From Paragorgia papillata (lineage: Eukaryota > Cnidaria > Anthozoa > Scleralcyonacea > Coralliidae), in contig JAWNZC010000234.1 of NCBI GenBank assembly GCA_035771165.1, forward strand, positions 3,815,001 through 3,879,000: DNA of 64,000 bases. Reading direction: 5' to 3'. Position numbers and translations under genes: made by a program. The notes under the pieces are model-generated. The model did not search any database. It was not told the origin of the DNA and was given only the letters and a program-made list of their open reading frames with translations. The stretch's first letter is position 1. Each line of letters opens with the position of its first letter. Of this stretch, positions 10,790 through 23,145 are shown in pieces.

Positions 10790-11096
10790 GCAGTGTAATG
10801 CGGTCTAATGCAGTCTAATGCAGTCTAATGCAGTTTAATGAAGTCTAATGCAATCTAATTCAGTCTAATGCAGGTTAATGCAGTTCACTGCATTCTAATG
10901 CAGTCTAATACAGTCTAATGCAGTGCAATGCATGCAATCTAATTCAGTCTAATGCAATGTAATGCAGCGTAATGTAGTCTAGTGCAGTGTAATACAGTCT
11001 AATATAGTCGTATGCAGCCTAATGCATTCGAATACAGTCTAATAAAGTCTTATGCAGTTTAATGCAGTCTGATGCAGTGTAATGCAGTCTAATGAC
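10790..11096. repeat. Decamer satellite in the spacer
   Basis: About 30 units of TGCAGTCTAA-type decamer with scattered changes, ending where a short direct repeat GACGGATCATTTTGAT occurs twice (11094 and 11120). Confidence 0.9.
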
Positions 11097-12059
11097 GGAT
11101 CATTTTGATCTTGTCTGGTGACGGATCATTTTGATTTGTTGTGAACCTGCGAGGTTTTGACCAAAATTACCCCCCATGGGCTTAAAATGATCCTGAATGA
11201 TCCCTTTATAAAATGAGACCTTTGTAACGATATGCCATGAAGTATTACCCGAGCTCTGACCTGAATTACGGGTTGTGAATTTACCGTGAGCAACGTGGTA
11301 CATCGACAAGAAGAAAATGCCTTTTATTTGTCAATATATAAGCGAAACCAACGAAAATTTAGGCTCTAGCAACTCCGAAAGTAAGTATAAGCATTTGTTT
11401 GTTGTAATTATTTCGCAGATTAGCAATAATTTGGTAAAATTTGACGAAAACCATCTCGGCCGATCAAGCAATTATCGAACAAAATTTGCCGAGAGTTGTC
11501 GGCGTTGTAATGGCAAACAGGAGTAAATATCACGCAAAATAAAAAATCTGAATAGCTGACTTAAAAACGATCTTACTGGTGTATTATGGTCGTATGTTCT
11601 TGTATAATTCTGTTTTAATTTGTAAATTTCCAAAATAAGTTATATGATCGCGCGCGGGCGCTCCACGGGGGGTCACAATGGGGGGTCCCAATGGAAAATC
11701 GTAAAAAATCAATATAATATTTGCTTTTTATTGTATTGCTTCAATTTTTTCAATTTGAATTTGTGAAATGCTGCTTTTCATTTTACATGATCCAAAGTTT
11801 GGTGTAAAGTCATTTCTCGTTAAATATTTTACATTTTGTTGGATTATAATATTTTTAATAATAGTAATTAGCATAAATTAGCATAATTTGCAAAATGGGT
11901 TGTCTGACAAGACCCGAAAACCCAAAATTTGAATAGTAGAGGTAAAAACGATTCAAATGATATATTGTGGTATTATTTTTGTGTTATTATGCCATGTTAA
12001 TTCACAAATTGCCAAGACCACCTGCTGTGACTGGTTTTCGGACTGGACGTCAATGAGTT
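11097..12059. other. Spacer segment without recognised gene
   Basis: AT-rich, with only short open frames (about 70 codons at 11100-11309 minus and 11317-11526 plus) that show no motif. I see nothing else in it beyond a GC-rich patch at 11645-11690. Confidence 0.6.
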
Positions 12060-12155
12060 AATGCAGTGTAATACGGTCTAATGCAGTCTAATGCAGTGTA
12101 ATGCAGGTTAATACAGTGTAATACGGTCTAATGCAGGTTAATGCAGTGTACTGTA
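12060..12155. repeat. Short decamer array
   Basis: About nine TGCAGTSTAA units, same satellite family as at 10790. Confidence 0.9.
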
Positions 12156-12615
12156 CACTACTGCACTTCAGTAGTTTAGCATAGTACAGTCCATCGCTCC
12201 CCAAACCCGTTCCGTTTACCACCGTCGCCTTCGCTTTTTCTAGAGCAGTGGAAAAGTAATGTAACCATGAAACATGAAACATGACAGAAGTAGTTGTAAT
12301 AACGTTTCTTATGTTAATTTTGAAAGGAAGAATATACAAAATAACCGAATCAAACCCGAAGCTGTGCCACACGGCCCACATGAGTACATGACTATTGACT
12401 CTATATGGCCACAAGGAGCCTGATCCAGTCGCTTCAACAATCCTATATTGATCTTGCCGCTTACAAAGAGACGTTCCTAAAAACATCTTCTTTTTGAAGA
12501 CCGTGAATTTTCACAGGTAACCACTAGTGTATATATATATATTAATATCACGGCCACCTCGGTTTTCACTGTTTCCATACGCACATTTAATATCGAAATA
12601 ACCCGATGCATAATG

Positions 12616-12715
12616 AGGTACGATTAGTAACTAATCATACCTAATCTTTATGCATCAGGTACGATTAGTAACAAATCATACCTAATGTTTATGCACAAGG
12701 TACGATTCCCGTGAA
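12616..12715. repeat. 41-bp tandem repeat with internal dyad
   Basis: Starts at 12616, 12657 and 12698 with AGGTACGATTAGTAAC; each full unit holds the dyad GATTAGTAACTAATC (one copy has AACAAATC). About 2.4 copies. Confidence 0.85.
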
Positions 12716-13204
12716 TTTGCAATGGGCAATATTAATGCCCAATGCAACGGGACCTTGCCTAAAACATTTCGAGTAGAGTACACTGGTAGCGTCCCCAATC
12801 GAGAAGTAGAGACAAGTGTTTACCTATCTCGAAGTAGGTTCGCTGAACCCGCTTGTAGCGGCAGCGCCCTAAACGAAAGGCAAACTTTCATTGTGTTACT
12901 GGTTTGTTATCTCAAGAACTTATTACAGTTTGCCTAGAACATAAAATGTGGGACTAATACTAAATCAATGCGCATGTCTTTACACTGTAGTTGTTTTTAT
13001 AGACATTAGACAACTATCTAATATTAGTTAATGTGCGTGAATTTGCATTAGGTCAATGGTAACCATTGAACCGATCATATACATGTATTGTTATTTAAAA
13101 GCGCTTGTAATATATTTGCAGATACATAGATATATAAATGGCTATTGCATTTCAAATAAAGATAGTTACCGTAAAAAATTGTCAGCCTTTACACATACGA
13201 TAGA

Positions 13205-13460
13205 TGGCCACGTTTGGATGTCGGTTTTATGCCAGATACATTCCCTCGGGCTTCGCCCTCGGGACTTTTACTCTCCTTCTTCCTCGGTAACCGTAATATT
13301 ACAAAGTGATAGCATAACATATTGGTTGATTAGTGATTAAATGTCCCTCAAGCCTCGGGAGGTTTAGTAAAACTCCATCGGGCTTCGCCCTCGAAAACCT
13401 CCTTCGGCTTTCGGGTACATTTAATCACTAATCAACCTATATGTTATGCTATTACTCTTA
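13205..13460. repeat. Large palindrome
   Basis: Arms from about 13298 (AGTGATAGCATAACATATTG, then TTGATTAGTGATTAAATG) and the complement ending near 13458, around a GC-rich core with CTCGGGCTTCGCCCTCG. The left part shares TTTATGCCAGATACATTCCC with the palindromes of the arms. Confidence 0.75.
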
Positions 13461-13533
13461 AAATATATATAATAATAAACAAGAGTCAGCTTTCGCAAAC
13501 AGTTCCAGACGAGAATATAAAATCAGCAGAGAA

Positions 13534-13990
13534 CTAAGTTTTTAAAACATCTTTTTTATTGATAACGTTTCGGGGCACAGCCTCTATTTCAGATCTATAA
13601 TCCTGATATGGGTGCGGTCGAGTATTTATAAACGTTTTACAAGTCTGACCTCTGCCATACCTTTGTAAACTACTCTTATGGTTGTTAAAACGCTTACGGA
13701 AAGAAGTAGTGGTATTGCCTACATACTGTTTATTGCATTTGTTACGCAAGGTAAGAGATACACCACCCCCACTGAGTCACAATCAAAACGATAATTTATG
13801 TAGAATTCTTGTTTCGAAAACGAATCACTGAAAGTACGTCCCCCTTTACAGATTTGGCATCTGGTTTTACCACAAGGGCACATACCTGTAAGCTCCAAAT
13901 TGTTTACACTTGGGAGCTTAGCGCGAACTAAGGAATTCTTGAGATTACGTGGTCGACGATAAGATACAAACGGTTTATCCGGGGTGAAAT
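13534..13990 (-). pseudogene. Penelope-like element C-terminal fragment with GIY-YIG domain
   Basis: Minus strand from 13990 reads a linker with SLVRAKLPS and CGKTRCQICK, then GVVYLLT and, after a frameshift near 13755, KQYVGNTTTSFRKRFNNHKS. This is the GIY-YIG endonuclease region typical of Penelope-like elements. The RT part is absent: the fragment starts directly at a (TA)n tract (13988-14010). It ends near a run of lysine codons at 13540. Confidence 0.8.
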
Positions 13991-14302
13991 ATATATATAT
14001 ATATATATATTAGCTTATTTACATTTTAGTTAAAAAGCAGTTCTAAAATATCCAAACTCGTCGTGGTAACGATCGTCAAGATCAACTTGTGTAAAGTTAA
14101 CAATTATTACTCATTATTTAATAGTTAGTCGGTTTTCATTGTTCTTCATAGGTATATAAATCCGATACAACCTTAAAGCTAGGGGAGGGATTTGATATCT
14201 CTCCAGGGAAAACTGGGGTTAATGAATAGAATTTAATACGTACAAATACATCTAATTAAAAATTCACAGTATATAATGTACATATATACCGGGTATATAT
14301 TT

Positions 14303-14492
14303 AACAAATAGATTCCATTTTGCCGTTGTCTGTTCAGTTATAGATGCACAGATGACGTCACAACGTGTTAAGAACAAAAAAGTGGCCCACGAGACGCAGT
14401 CGAGTGGGTCACTGATGTTCTTACCACGTTGTGACGTCCTCTGTGCATCTATAACTGAACAGACAACAAAAAAAATGGAATCTATTTGTTTT
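14303..14492. mobile_element. Foldback element inserted in the right arm only
   Basis: Arms AACAAATAGATTCCATTTT and the complement AAAATGGAATCTATTTGTTT, continuing through TCTGTTCAGTTATAGATGCA and GATGACGTCACAACGTG. The centre is about 45 bp with GGCCCACGAG. The left arm of the giant repeat lacks the whole 14303-14662 stretch, so it arrived after duplication or was lost from the left. Confidence 0.75.
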
Positions 14493-14872
14493 ATACAATA
14501 AAAGTTTAAAAGGTTTTTGTCGAAACTCTTGCCGGATTTTGGGGCATGAAAAAGAAAAAAAGCAAGTCAGCTGACGTGATCTGACGTGACCATGCGTCTG
14601 TCCTCTAATAGATCATGGGCAACAACCAATGAAAACACGCATAGCAACCAGGGTATTGTATAATCATATATATACCACTTTGTACACTTAGCGGTATATA
14701 TTTGATTATACACCTGGTATATATATTATATAAAAATGCTAAAATATTAGAAACAACCAACGTATTTCTACAAAACGCGGTATAAATCATTCCTTAGCGG
14801 TATAAATCGTTGCACAAACAATATATATCGACAACAAAAATCATTTAATTTTTAACACTCAAACAATTTAAC

Positions 14873-16037
14873 TCAACAGATGAAATTCTTCTTTATAACA
14901 AACGTGCAGTTCGAAAATGAAACACCATGTGTTTCCTTCGTACTATTTGATAAAGGACTTTCTTCAGAACTTAATTTACACACTTTTTTGAACGTGTCCG
15001 AATTATGGTTGTCGCTAACTGCCACACTCTTTCTACTTGCTAGAAATTTTTCATCACTTTTCACATCTTTCACAAATTGAGTCGTGGAATCAAAAGCTTT
15101 CGAAATCTCTACTTTACTCGACACACTAGGCCTCTGGTGAATTTGAAGTGAGCGAGCATCCCTGTGACCCGTTCTTTGCATAACAAACTTATCTGGTATT
15201 CCTTTGGCTAATCCCGCGTAGCTGTTGTAGCTCGAAGACTGTGGTTGGTGAAATTTCCTTCAATCCCCGCTTTTTCACACATGCGACGCACAACTGTTCC
15301 CAATTTGTTATGGCCTACAGGATTCGAAGTAAACCAAACTATAAAAACATCAAAGATATATTACAAATTAGAAAAGAAAAAAGTAAATCAAAAACCACAA
15401 ACCTAATGATTTTTAAGATAGTAATATACAATTTAGCAATCTTCCTGCCAATAAATTTTGAGGTAAATATAAAGCAGTAGTACCTTCATCTGAACTATTG
15501 TACTTTCGATTTGGAGTCAAGTTAATCGAGTCCTTTTCCAAGGCTGCCTTTGGACATTTTGAGACACGTATTTCTTGTACAGCTGCACAAAGCATCTATC
15601 CGACATGGACTCATTTGGATAATGTTCTATCACTTTTCGTTTAATACCACGGTGCTTTCGTGTACTTGTCTGTGGCACATATCTCCTTACTTTTCCAATT
15701 TCGTTCATTAGCCCACTCAGACCAAGTATTAACCGTCCAACAGGTGCTTGTTTTCGTGTTAATGGGTATCCTTGTCTCATTTCTCTTCTCCAACTCGGCA
15801 GTCTGCATCGGTGATAACAACAACTTCCCTCTGATCGCGCCATTGTTCTAGTCTCTTGTCTGAGTCGTCTCTCTCAACCAAGCATTGGCCTCCAGTAACT
15901 TCATTTCCCTCAACACTTACTGTCTTAATTAGTAGTGGTTCTTCAGCTTCTAATAAGCTACTAAAATCGAAGTCTAGTTCCAAACTTTCACGAAAAATAT
16001 TCTGCGTGATAAAAACTTCTTCATCGCTTTCTTCCAT
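14873..16037 (-). pseudogene. Crypton/DUF3504-type tyrosine recombinase fragment B (right arm)
   Basis: Mirror copy of 8294-9459 with the same N-terminal start, the same early frameshift, the same central deletion and the same histidine in place of the catalytic tyrosine (LQIHQRP). One base of a GGGG run is missing near 15220 relative to the left arm, which breaks the frame between the ATTATR and LAKGIPD segments. Shared lesions show that decay preceded the inverted duplication. Confidence 0.8.
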
Positions 16038-16654
16038 TCTCGCAATAGTTAATTACTTCACCAAAATTCAGACTACGCCTTAAAGTTGTGAAAATTTACT
16101 TAACCTCCTTTTCACAATACACCAATTATAGCTAATAACGGTTCCCTAGATAAATCTTTCTTTCAAATTTGATGATAGTCATATAATATTACGCCATTAC
16201 TCATTACTCTCTTACATTTTATAGTTTATAGTAGTTTATATATTTTTATCTAAACAGTGGCATGCCTGTAAACTAGCTGGATTAGCTAAGCGCATTTGAC
16301 CACTTTAAATAAAATTGTATTGTATTTTATATTACTCATTATGATCAAAGCAAAAAACAACCAAATTGTGTAAGACTTAAGTCTTACTGGTCAACCAGGA
16401 GCAGTGCAAAAAGGCGGTGCCTAAAACTAAGTGAATAATTGCCAAGGGACAAACTAAGAATGAACGACTGTACTCACAAAAGATCATAAAGCGCTGCCCA
16501 CTTAACAGGGCACCGGAGTTCTTTCAAGCTCTTTGTTGAAAACCTCTTCAACTATTAAATAAGTAAGTTATATCGGATGTCGGCTTTATGCCAGATACAT
16601 TCCCTCGGGGTATGTATCTGGCATAAAGCCTCCATCCTTGGTATATAACTCTTA

Positions 16655-16800
16655 CTTGCACTGCACTATGATGCATTAGACTGTACTACACTGCATTAGA
16701 CTGTACTACACTGCATCACACTGCATTACACTGCATTACACTGAATTACACCCCACTAGACTGCAGTGGACTGCATTACACAGCATTAACCTGCATTAAT
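16655..16800. repeat. Decamer satellite, right arm
   Basis: Mirror of 7480-7650, slightly shorter, with CTGCATTAGA- and CTGTACTACA-type units. Confidence 0.9.
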
Positions 16801-16827
16801 CGAAATAATTATAGTTTAGGTTATACA

Positions 16828-17040
16828 GTCGAACCTCTATTAAGCGGCCACCCTATATTAAACGGCCACTTGTCAAAACCCTTAAAATATTCCCCTCTAT
16901 TAAACGACCACCTCTATTAAGCGGCCACGGCCACCTACGAGCGGTTCCAATTGGTATTTCGTATTTTTTTTACCAGTATTAAACGGCCAGCTTAATTTAT
17001 TTTAGGCACAATTTTTACCGCAAAAGAACCGAAACTAAAC
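16828..17040. mobile_element. Mariner/pogo-like terminal sequence, right arm
   Basis: Begins TA, CAGTCGAACCTCTATTAAGC and continues with GGCCACC and TATTAAACGGCCA repeats; mirror of 7255-7470. Opposite terminus not found. Confidence 0.55.
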
Positions 17041-17324
17041 TTGAGCTAAATAAGAGACCATAGAACACTTAGTTGCTGTCAGGAAGTACATGTATTTCAT
17101 TCAACACATGTCACTTGAAACCTCATGCCTCAAGTTTACATGTAATCAAATTCAAAAACATTAATTGCGGTAATAATAATATCTGCATGTCATGTGCAAC
17201 ACTACTCTTTACTTTGCGTGAAATCTCTCCTTGGCGTGCTGAGACTCTGCGGGATTTCGCACAGTATCATGGATTTGAGGACCTAGCTCTATCAATTTCA
17301 AAGACAAATGACTTGCTTTGCACG

Positions 17325-17697
17325 GGTGGCGTGTGCTGATAGGGCGCTGCCTCTCACCAAAAGTTAAGTCCGGGTCCACGGGGTTAGTACTTTGATGGGT
17401 GACTGTCTGGGAATAACCCGTTCTCGAGCTTGGAACGCTCATGTGAGTAGAGTTTAGTTGGTCTCTCCTGTGCTTCGAGGGTTTTTCGCCGGGTTCTCCG
17501 GTTTTCCTCCCATAAAATCAACACCTAGGTCTGTGATTTGTGGTCTGACATGTGTGTCATAAATTTGTCGTAGGGCGGCTGCTTCGAGCGCCTTTAATAT
17601 GCCTTCGACTCTGCCACTTGAAATTTAAAGTAATGTAAATTGCTCTTGAAAAGCCCCTTGTGGGAAGAAGTAATTAAAATTTGTATTTGTATTTACG
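17325..17697 (+). mobile_element. 5S rRNA-derived SINE (SINE3-like), right arm
   Basis: Plus strand 17340-17432 has AAGTTAAG, GGTTAGTACTTTGATGGGTG, CTGTCTGGGAATAACCCG, the 5S-like head, with two more changes from 5S than the left-arm copy. The body and tail match the left copy. Confidence 0.65.
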
Positions 17698-19229
17698 CTT
17701 TGACGCTCAGTGCACCGTAGCGACATGTACAGATGCACATTGATAACTATTTTAAGCCAAGATAACTTGCTAGGCCTCAATATACATGCATCGAACGTTT
17801 GGCATTTTTGTTATTCGTTTCGTTGCTCCCTTGTTTTATTATTTTTTCGGTTTTTGAAAACTGTTTTGTTAACTGCTTGTTGGTTTTTTGCACATTTTGG
17901 ACAGTATAACAAGTTTCATAAAACGCAGAATCTTGAAGTATACGTCAAATGAAAGCTCATTCAACATCTATAACAACATACGTACACAATATAGTCCAAC
18001 GATACGTAGTTCTTAAATTACTAGTCATCTTGTTCCACTGACAATATGCCGTATTGCCGCCGTACCACCTTGGCTACAACAAGTTTGCTACAGTACTCAC
18101 CGCTTTCTCTCTTGGAACCATTCAGAAGCCGTCGATTACTTGCTGTTTAAAATGCTGTTTAGTTCTTGACAAGTTTATCCGCCAGATAAAATTTAAAACC
18201 CCTCGAAAAATACTAGTTCCTTCGATCACAGAATAATAACTGGCGGCGCATGCTCTTTTCAATCGGCAACCTGTTTTTCGGTTTTCCGGCCACAGATTAT
18301 CCCAGAGCCTACGTTTGCGCGGCCCGCGTGAGAAGGCTCTGGGAGCGAGATTGGTGTCATTGAGGAGATTATTTACTCGCCCCAGTCCTCGCGCGTCTTT
18401 AGTTAATGTCTGCCAAATATTTTTTTCCTTTGCGACGTGTTTGTTCGCATGCAGCAAAAAAAGCTAAAAATATTCAGTAACAATATTTATACCAAAGATA
18501 GATCTATTAATGGAGTAACCGTCCTTGGATTTGCTAAGTTCTAGTGCCATTACAAAACGAGTGCGAGTTGGAACTGCGGAAGCCGCCATTGCTGAACGAA
18601 ACAAAAGCTTGCTGGAAGAGAATTCACATTCCTTCTTTATATTTTGGTTTCTGGTGAAGGATGATCATACGGTAAGAAGAACATGTGTTCTTTTGTCAAT
18701 TAAAAACATAAAAGTGACCACAAGACGCTTAACTACCTTTCAAATACGTAAATTTTCAAAACATTCGAGCCAGGAAAATTTCTGTAACCAAATTTTTAGG
18801 CTGCAATCAACACGCTATTGCTAAAAAAGCTAAACAAATTACGCGATAAAATTTGACAGGAATAAAGTTTAATGCCTTCCAGACATGTTTTTAAAAAAGC
18901 TAAGTTCTGGCTCGTTTTTGAGTTATGAAATAATTAAAATGTTTTACGCGTGGAGCAAAATTAGACAAGGAAGCCATAAATGGCTTCGGCTTCAACATTG
19001 AAAATTTTAGTCGTTTTATACTTAAGAATGCCTTCCACCATGTTATATGAACAGTAAAACGTATGCATGAATAACAAAACAAAAAACTTACACCCACAAT
19101 CGAGTCAAAAGTTGCAGCATTATAAGATATTTAATCAACCTCCTTGAATTTCACCCATGTGAAATGTTGACCAAAATTGTTTTGATCAAAATTTGCAGTT
19201 GGCCGCGCTCGCCCCATGCCTAAAGTGCA

Positions 19230-20160
19230 TCACACATGTTTCAGTACGTCAGATTGGCGTTTCACCCGCCCTATCTAGTTCTAGACGCCCTGCTGACATC
19301 GAGCTGCAAAATAAGAAGGAGTCTGGGACGAAACTCAATACTGGTTGGGTAGTGCGAACTCGGGAAGATTGGGCTGGGATACGAAACGAATGCATAGAGA
19401 AAACCAAAACCAGTGACTTACACACTATTGTGCCGACAGACGTGTTGAAGTTATACAGAGCGAGATTGACCTAGATTACTGGCTTGCAAAATTTGTGGTG
19501 GAGGTCAGAATGAAGAAAGGCGACGGTTAGCCCTATCCTCCGAACACTCTCTACCAACTTTGTTCTGGAATTCAACGTCATTTAAGAGAAAATGGTAGGT
19601 CGGGCATAAATTGATTTGAAAACTAGATTTTCAAGGAATTCCAAGATTCACTTGATGCGGAGATGAAAAGGCTCACAAGACAAGGGTACGGAGCGGTGGT
19701 TAAACAAGCAGAAGCCTTTAGCGAAGAGCCAAGAGGAAAAATTATGGAGACTAAGATTACTTGGTGACCACTCTCCACACGTTCTCCTAAATACAATGCT
19801 ATTCTTGATATGATAGGGAAGAATTTCTCACTAAGAAGCGGTCATGAGCATCGAACACTGCGATTGCAACAGCTAACGCTAGTTAAAGAGTCTGAAAAAG
19901 AGGCGAGAGAAACTTGTCTACAACTCATTTGGGGAGAAGAACAATCAGGGTGGTAAGCATGAACGTTGCCATTTCAAGAGCATTTGAATGTGGGGGCGAG
20001 CGCTTTGAAAATTCCGCGGCTACATGCAGTTTCAGTAAGAAGAGAGAAAGAGCAAGTAGATGGTAACCCGAGAGAGAAAGTTCGTCAAGATTCAGAGAGT
20101 ATCATATCTTCCAACAACAGTAAGAATGCAGTTCAATAACTGTATATTCAATTTCAATAG
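19230..20160 (+). pseudogene. Crypton/DUF3504-type tyrosine recombinase fragment A (right arm)
   Basis: Best preserved copy of fragment A. After the N-terminal segment (NTGWVVRTREDWAGIRNE) comes LDYWLAKFVVEV. A TAG then lies just before PYPPNTLYQLCSGIQRHL, and a further stop precedes FKEFQDSLDAEMKRLTRQGY. After a frameshift come LLGDHSPHVLLNT, then SLRSGHEHR (the arginine expected for catalytic R1) and NNQGG. The reading then jumps to the C-terminal tail. Lacks the HxxR and tyrosine region that fragment B retains in part. Outward-facing. Confidence 0.75.
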
Positions 20161-20846
20161 GCCCTTTCACGGTTTCGGACGCCATTTTGTTTGGGGGGCA
20201 AACAAACCCGGTTGCTAGGTAACTACGTATATTATTCCTTGTTAAATGTTGTCTGATTCTACAGTTCCATGTGTTTGAAGCTGTTTTTTACCTGAAAATC
20301 TGAAAGATATCCAGTCATACCTCTCGAGGAATTTTCTCTAAGTTTAGAAAGGTACGTAGTAGCTAGTCTTGTTACGACAAAAACAAATTTTAATGTGATT
20401 ATTTACGCTTGATTAGCGAACCTTGAATCTCTTGAATTCTGATGTTGCCGCCGAGGTTGCCGCTTATATATACTTCAAATTGAATATAAAATTTCACAAC
20501 TTTTATGTTTCAACAACAAATTTCATGTTTCTTTACAAAGATTATCAAAGTAAAAACATCATCAGAATTCAAGAGATTCAAGGTTCGCTAATCAAGCAAA
20601 AAATAATCACATTAAACTTTGTTTTTGTCGTATACCAAGACTACTACGTACCTTTCTCAACTTAGAGAAAATTCCTCGAAAGGTAGGAATGGATATCTTT
20701 CAAATTTTCAGGTAAAAAACAGCGTTTAAACACATGGAAATGTAGAACAAGACAACATTTAACAAGGAATAATATGCGTAGTTACCTAGCAACCGGGTTT
20801 GTTTGCCCCCCAAACAAAATGGCGTCCGAAACCGTGAAAGGGTCTA
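20161..20846. mobile_element. Foldback (MITE-like) element with about 270-bp arms
   Basis: Arms start GGCCCTTTCACGGTTTCGG and end with the complement CCGTGAAAGGGTC. They continue through CCATTTTGTTTGGGGGGCAA, CCGGTTGCTAGGTAACTACG and CGAACCTTGAATCTCTTGAA. The left arm of the giant repeat carries the empty site. A half copy is at 61020-61440. Flanks suggest a TA target. Confidence 0.85.
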
Positions 20847-20895
20847 TTCACATATGAAATAAATATGTTTGTGCTAATGTTGTCCCCGAGCCCAG

Positions 20896-22985
20896 GCGAA
20901 GGCCCGGAGCCCGGTGAGGATATCAATCTCGACATGCGTGGAGTCCACTTCACACTCGTGTTAAAATGCGAATCAATTTGAGCGATCTGAATATTTGTAT
21001 ATGTGTGGACGGACCACGCGCGGTGAGGATTGTGGGGCACTGGAAACAATATAGTTCTTGACAAAAAAGTATTTGAACTAATATATTCTTGACAAAAAGA
21101 CTTGAGTTGAGGACGGAGTTTTAATTTTGGGATACGTACATCCCTTTCAAAAGAACAGAAAGAAATCAACGTTTACGTATAAAGTCTTGACTAAAGGAAA
21201 TCCGTCAAACCGAAACTCGAAAGAAGGAAAAATAAATACTCAAAATAGAAAACCAACGAAGATAAAGGCCAAAAAGTTTAAGCTACGGTAAAAATTTAGA
21301 GGAGTCGCTCTCAGTAATCACCGAACATTTTTAGCCGAGCAATACTGTTCGAGTTTCCCTGTTTACATCCTATCACTGTTAATTTTGTTTTATATTTTGT
21401 GTATCCTCGAAGTATTTTTAACGTATTATATCCATTGAATGTTTTTTTCTTGCCAATGTCCGTTGTATTTTTTACCTGTGGCTGCAGTCTTAACTTCTTT
21501 TAAATAGTTTTCTTATTGTAAAACTACTTATGACTTAGTGGTTGTTTATAATTTAGCATAAAAAATGGAGAAGGTACATTTTTTCTTTTGTAAAACGTAC
21601 AAATGCTGTTACAAATATTTATTAACATGGATGTGAAAACATTTACAGTAATTCAGATTTCGAAATGAAAAATTGCTTTTGTTATATTAGTTTAATTAAA
21701 TTTAAAATGCCATTAAATTTAAAAAAGCTGAGTTAAAAAGGAAGAAATCTTGAAAATGAAAATGAAAATTAATATAAATAATGTATTATCTAGAATTGTC
21801 TTTGAACGCTGGGACGTTGACATTGTGTCTTTTCTTGGCCACTGTTTATATATATTTTTGAATGGAAATTTGTCATTTGGTTCATCTCGTCTTTTGTTTT
21901 TTTAATATTGACTTTGCATGTTCTTTCGGTGTGTCAATACATGACTACAGATGAACCTTGCTCACTAATTTTCTGGGATGTTTTCTGATCTTTGTGTCAT
22001 TATACAACAAAAAACAGAAATTAGGGGGGGGGGGTTGAGTGGGGTTAAAAAATGCATTTAAAGCGGGCGAAGGGTTGTTGCGTTCATATATTTCTAGTAT
22101 ATAGACCTCACTGGTGCAAACTCTTTCACCACCATTTAATGAAAATCATACTTATGCGCCCGCAGTTTATATGAAGTATTTTCTAGTAGCGTTTATCATT
22201 GCCGAGACTTTAAAGCGGGTTTTCCACTAGGCGAATTCCTTTTCGCGCGATTCTATTTTTTCCCCTATTGTTAGAATTAAGTAGATTTCTAATTGGTTTA
22301 GTCCCAGACCAGAGGCCAGAGCTTATAACTGCAACAGAAAAAGTCGCTTTGCGCAAAAATATTAACGAGGTTGTAGCGGCTTGTTAATGAACAGAATAAG
22401 TCATTTGAATGGCGTTGGGCGACTACAACTACCAGAATGCTTTGCCAGTATTCTAAGGTTTCGGCTGAAATGGATGACTCAAAGGGACCCGTCCAGTCCT
22501 TACGCGGCTTTTCCAAAATATGTCGACAAATATGTTTTCCCCAAAAGATAGGGGGTAAACCACATTTCTGATTGGGGTTAGGGTTTATGTTGTGGTTAGG
22601 ATATTGAAAAGATTGCTACATTTTTTTTAAAATTTAATATGTTTCCAATGTGCTAATACATAATACAATATATATGTACAATATCAGGATAAAATAAATG
22701 ACAATAAGAGCACATTAAGGCCACTGGCGACAGAGCAAAGCCCCAATCCAGGCCAGTGACCCAAAATATAAGCAAGATTAATACAAAGCTTGAGATAAAA
22801 TTAAATCTTGAGACTCGCTGAAACTCGACGACAAATTTGGAAAAAACAAATTTGACGAGATATTTTGGAAAAGCCGCGAGAGGACTGGACTGGTCGTTTT
22901 GAGTCATCCCAGTCATCCCTTTTAGGCGAAGACCAGTGAACTCTATATATATACGTGGAAGGCTGACTCCAGTCAATAAGTGGAC
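20896..22985. repeat. Repeat block copy 1 (recurs at 61.4-64 kb)
   Basis: Near-identical to 61450-63195 plus 63700-64000. Mostly AT-rich and non-coding. A minus-strand frame of 72 codons at 22298-22516 (starting MEKPRKDWTGPF) is also open in the second copy at 62864-63103 with an in-frame 6-bp change. An inverted pair of roughly 80 bp (22433-22530 with 22843-22920, both around TTTTGGAAAAGCCGCG) shows foldback structure. No recognisable gene. Confidence 0.8.
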
Positions 22986-23145
22986 GAAAAAGTGAGGCGA
23001 AAAATGGCGGACATGGGGAAATTTTGGACGTCAGTTTCAGGCCCAGTAGAGGTTCAACTATTTTTCGACGAGTTCCAACTCACGGTCAATTATAACCTTT
23101 ATACTAAAAATAAGTTAGTATAAAGGCTTGTAACTTTCATATAGA

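Larger units (their letters stand above)
14118..20895 (-). repeat. Right arm of giant inverted repeat
   Basis: Reverse complement of 4125-9880, enlarged by two insertions. The outer junction is informative: the left arm joins ATTTCAAT-type sequence directly to CATATGAAATAAATATG-type sequence, while the right arm has a 0.69-kb foldback element between them. The arm's outer flank continues into a block that recurs at 61.4-64 kb. Confidence 0.9.

Noticed and set aside
13540..13590. Possible hammerhead in the PLE fragment (GAGGCTGTGCCCCGAAACGTT)
   Set aside because: The upstream core reads CTGAAATAGA, not CTGANGA, and the stretch is coding for the endonuclease C-terminus.
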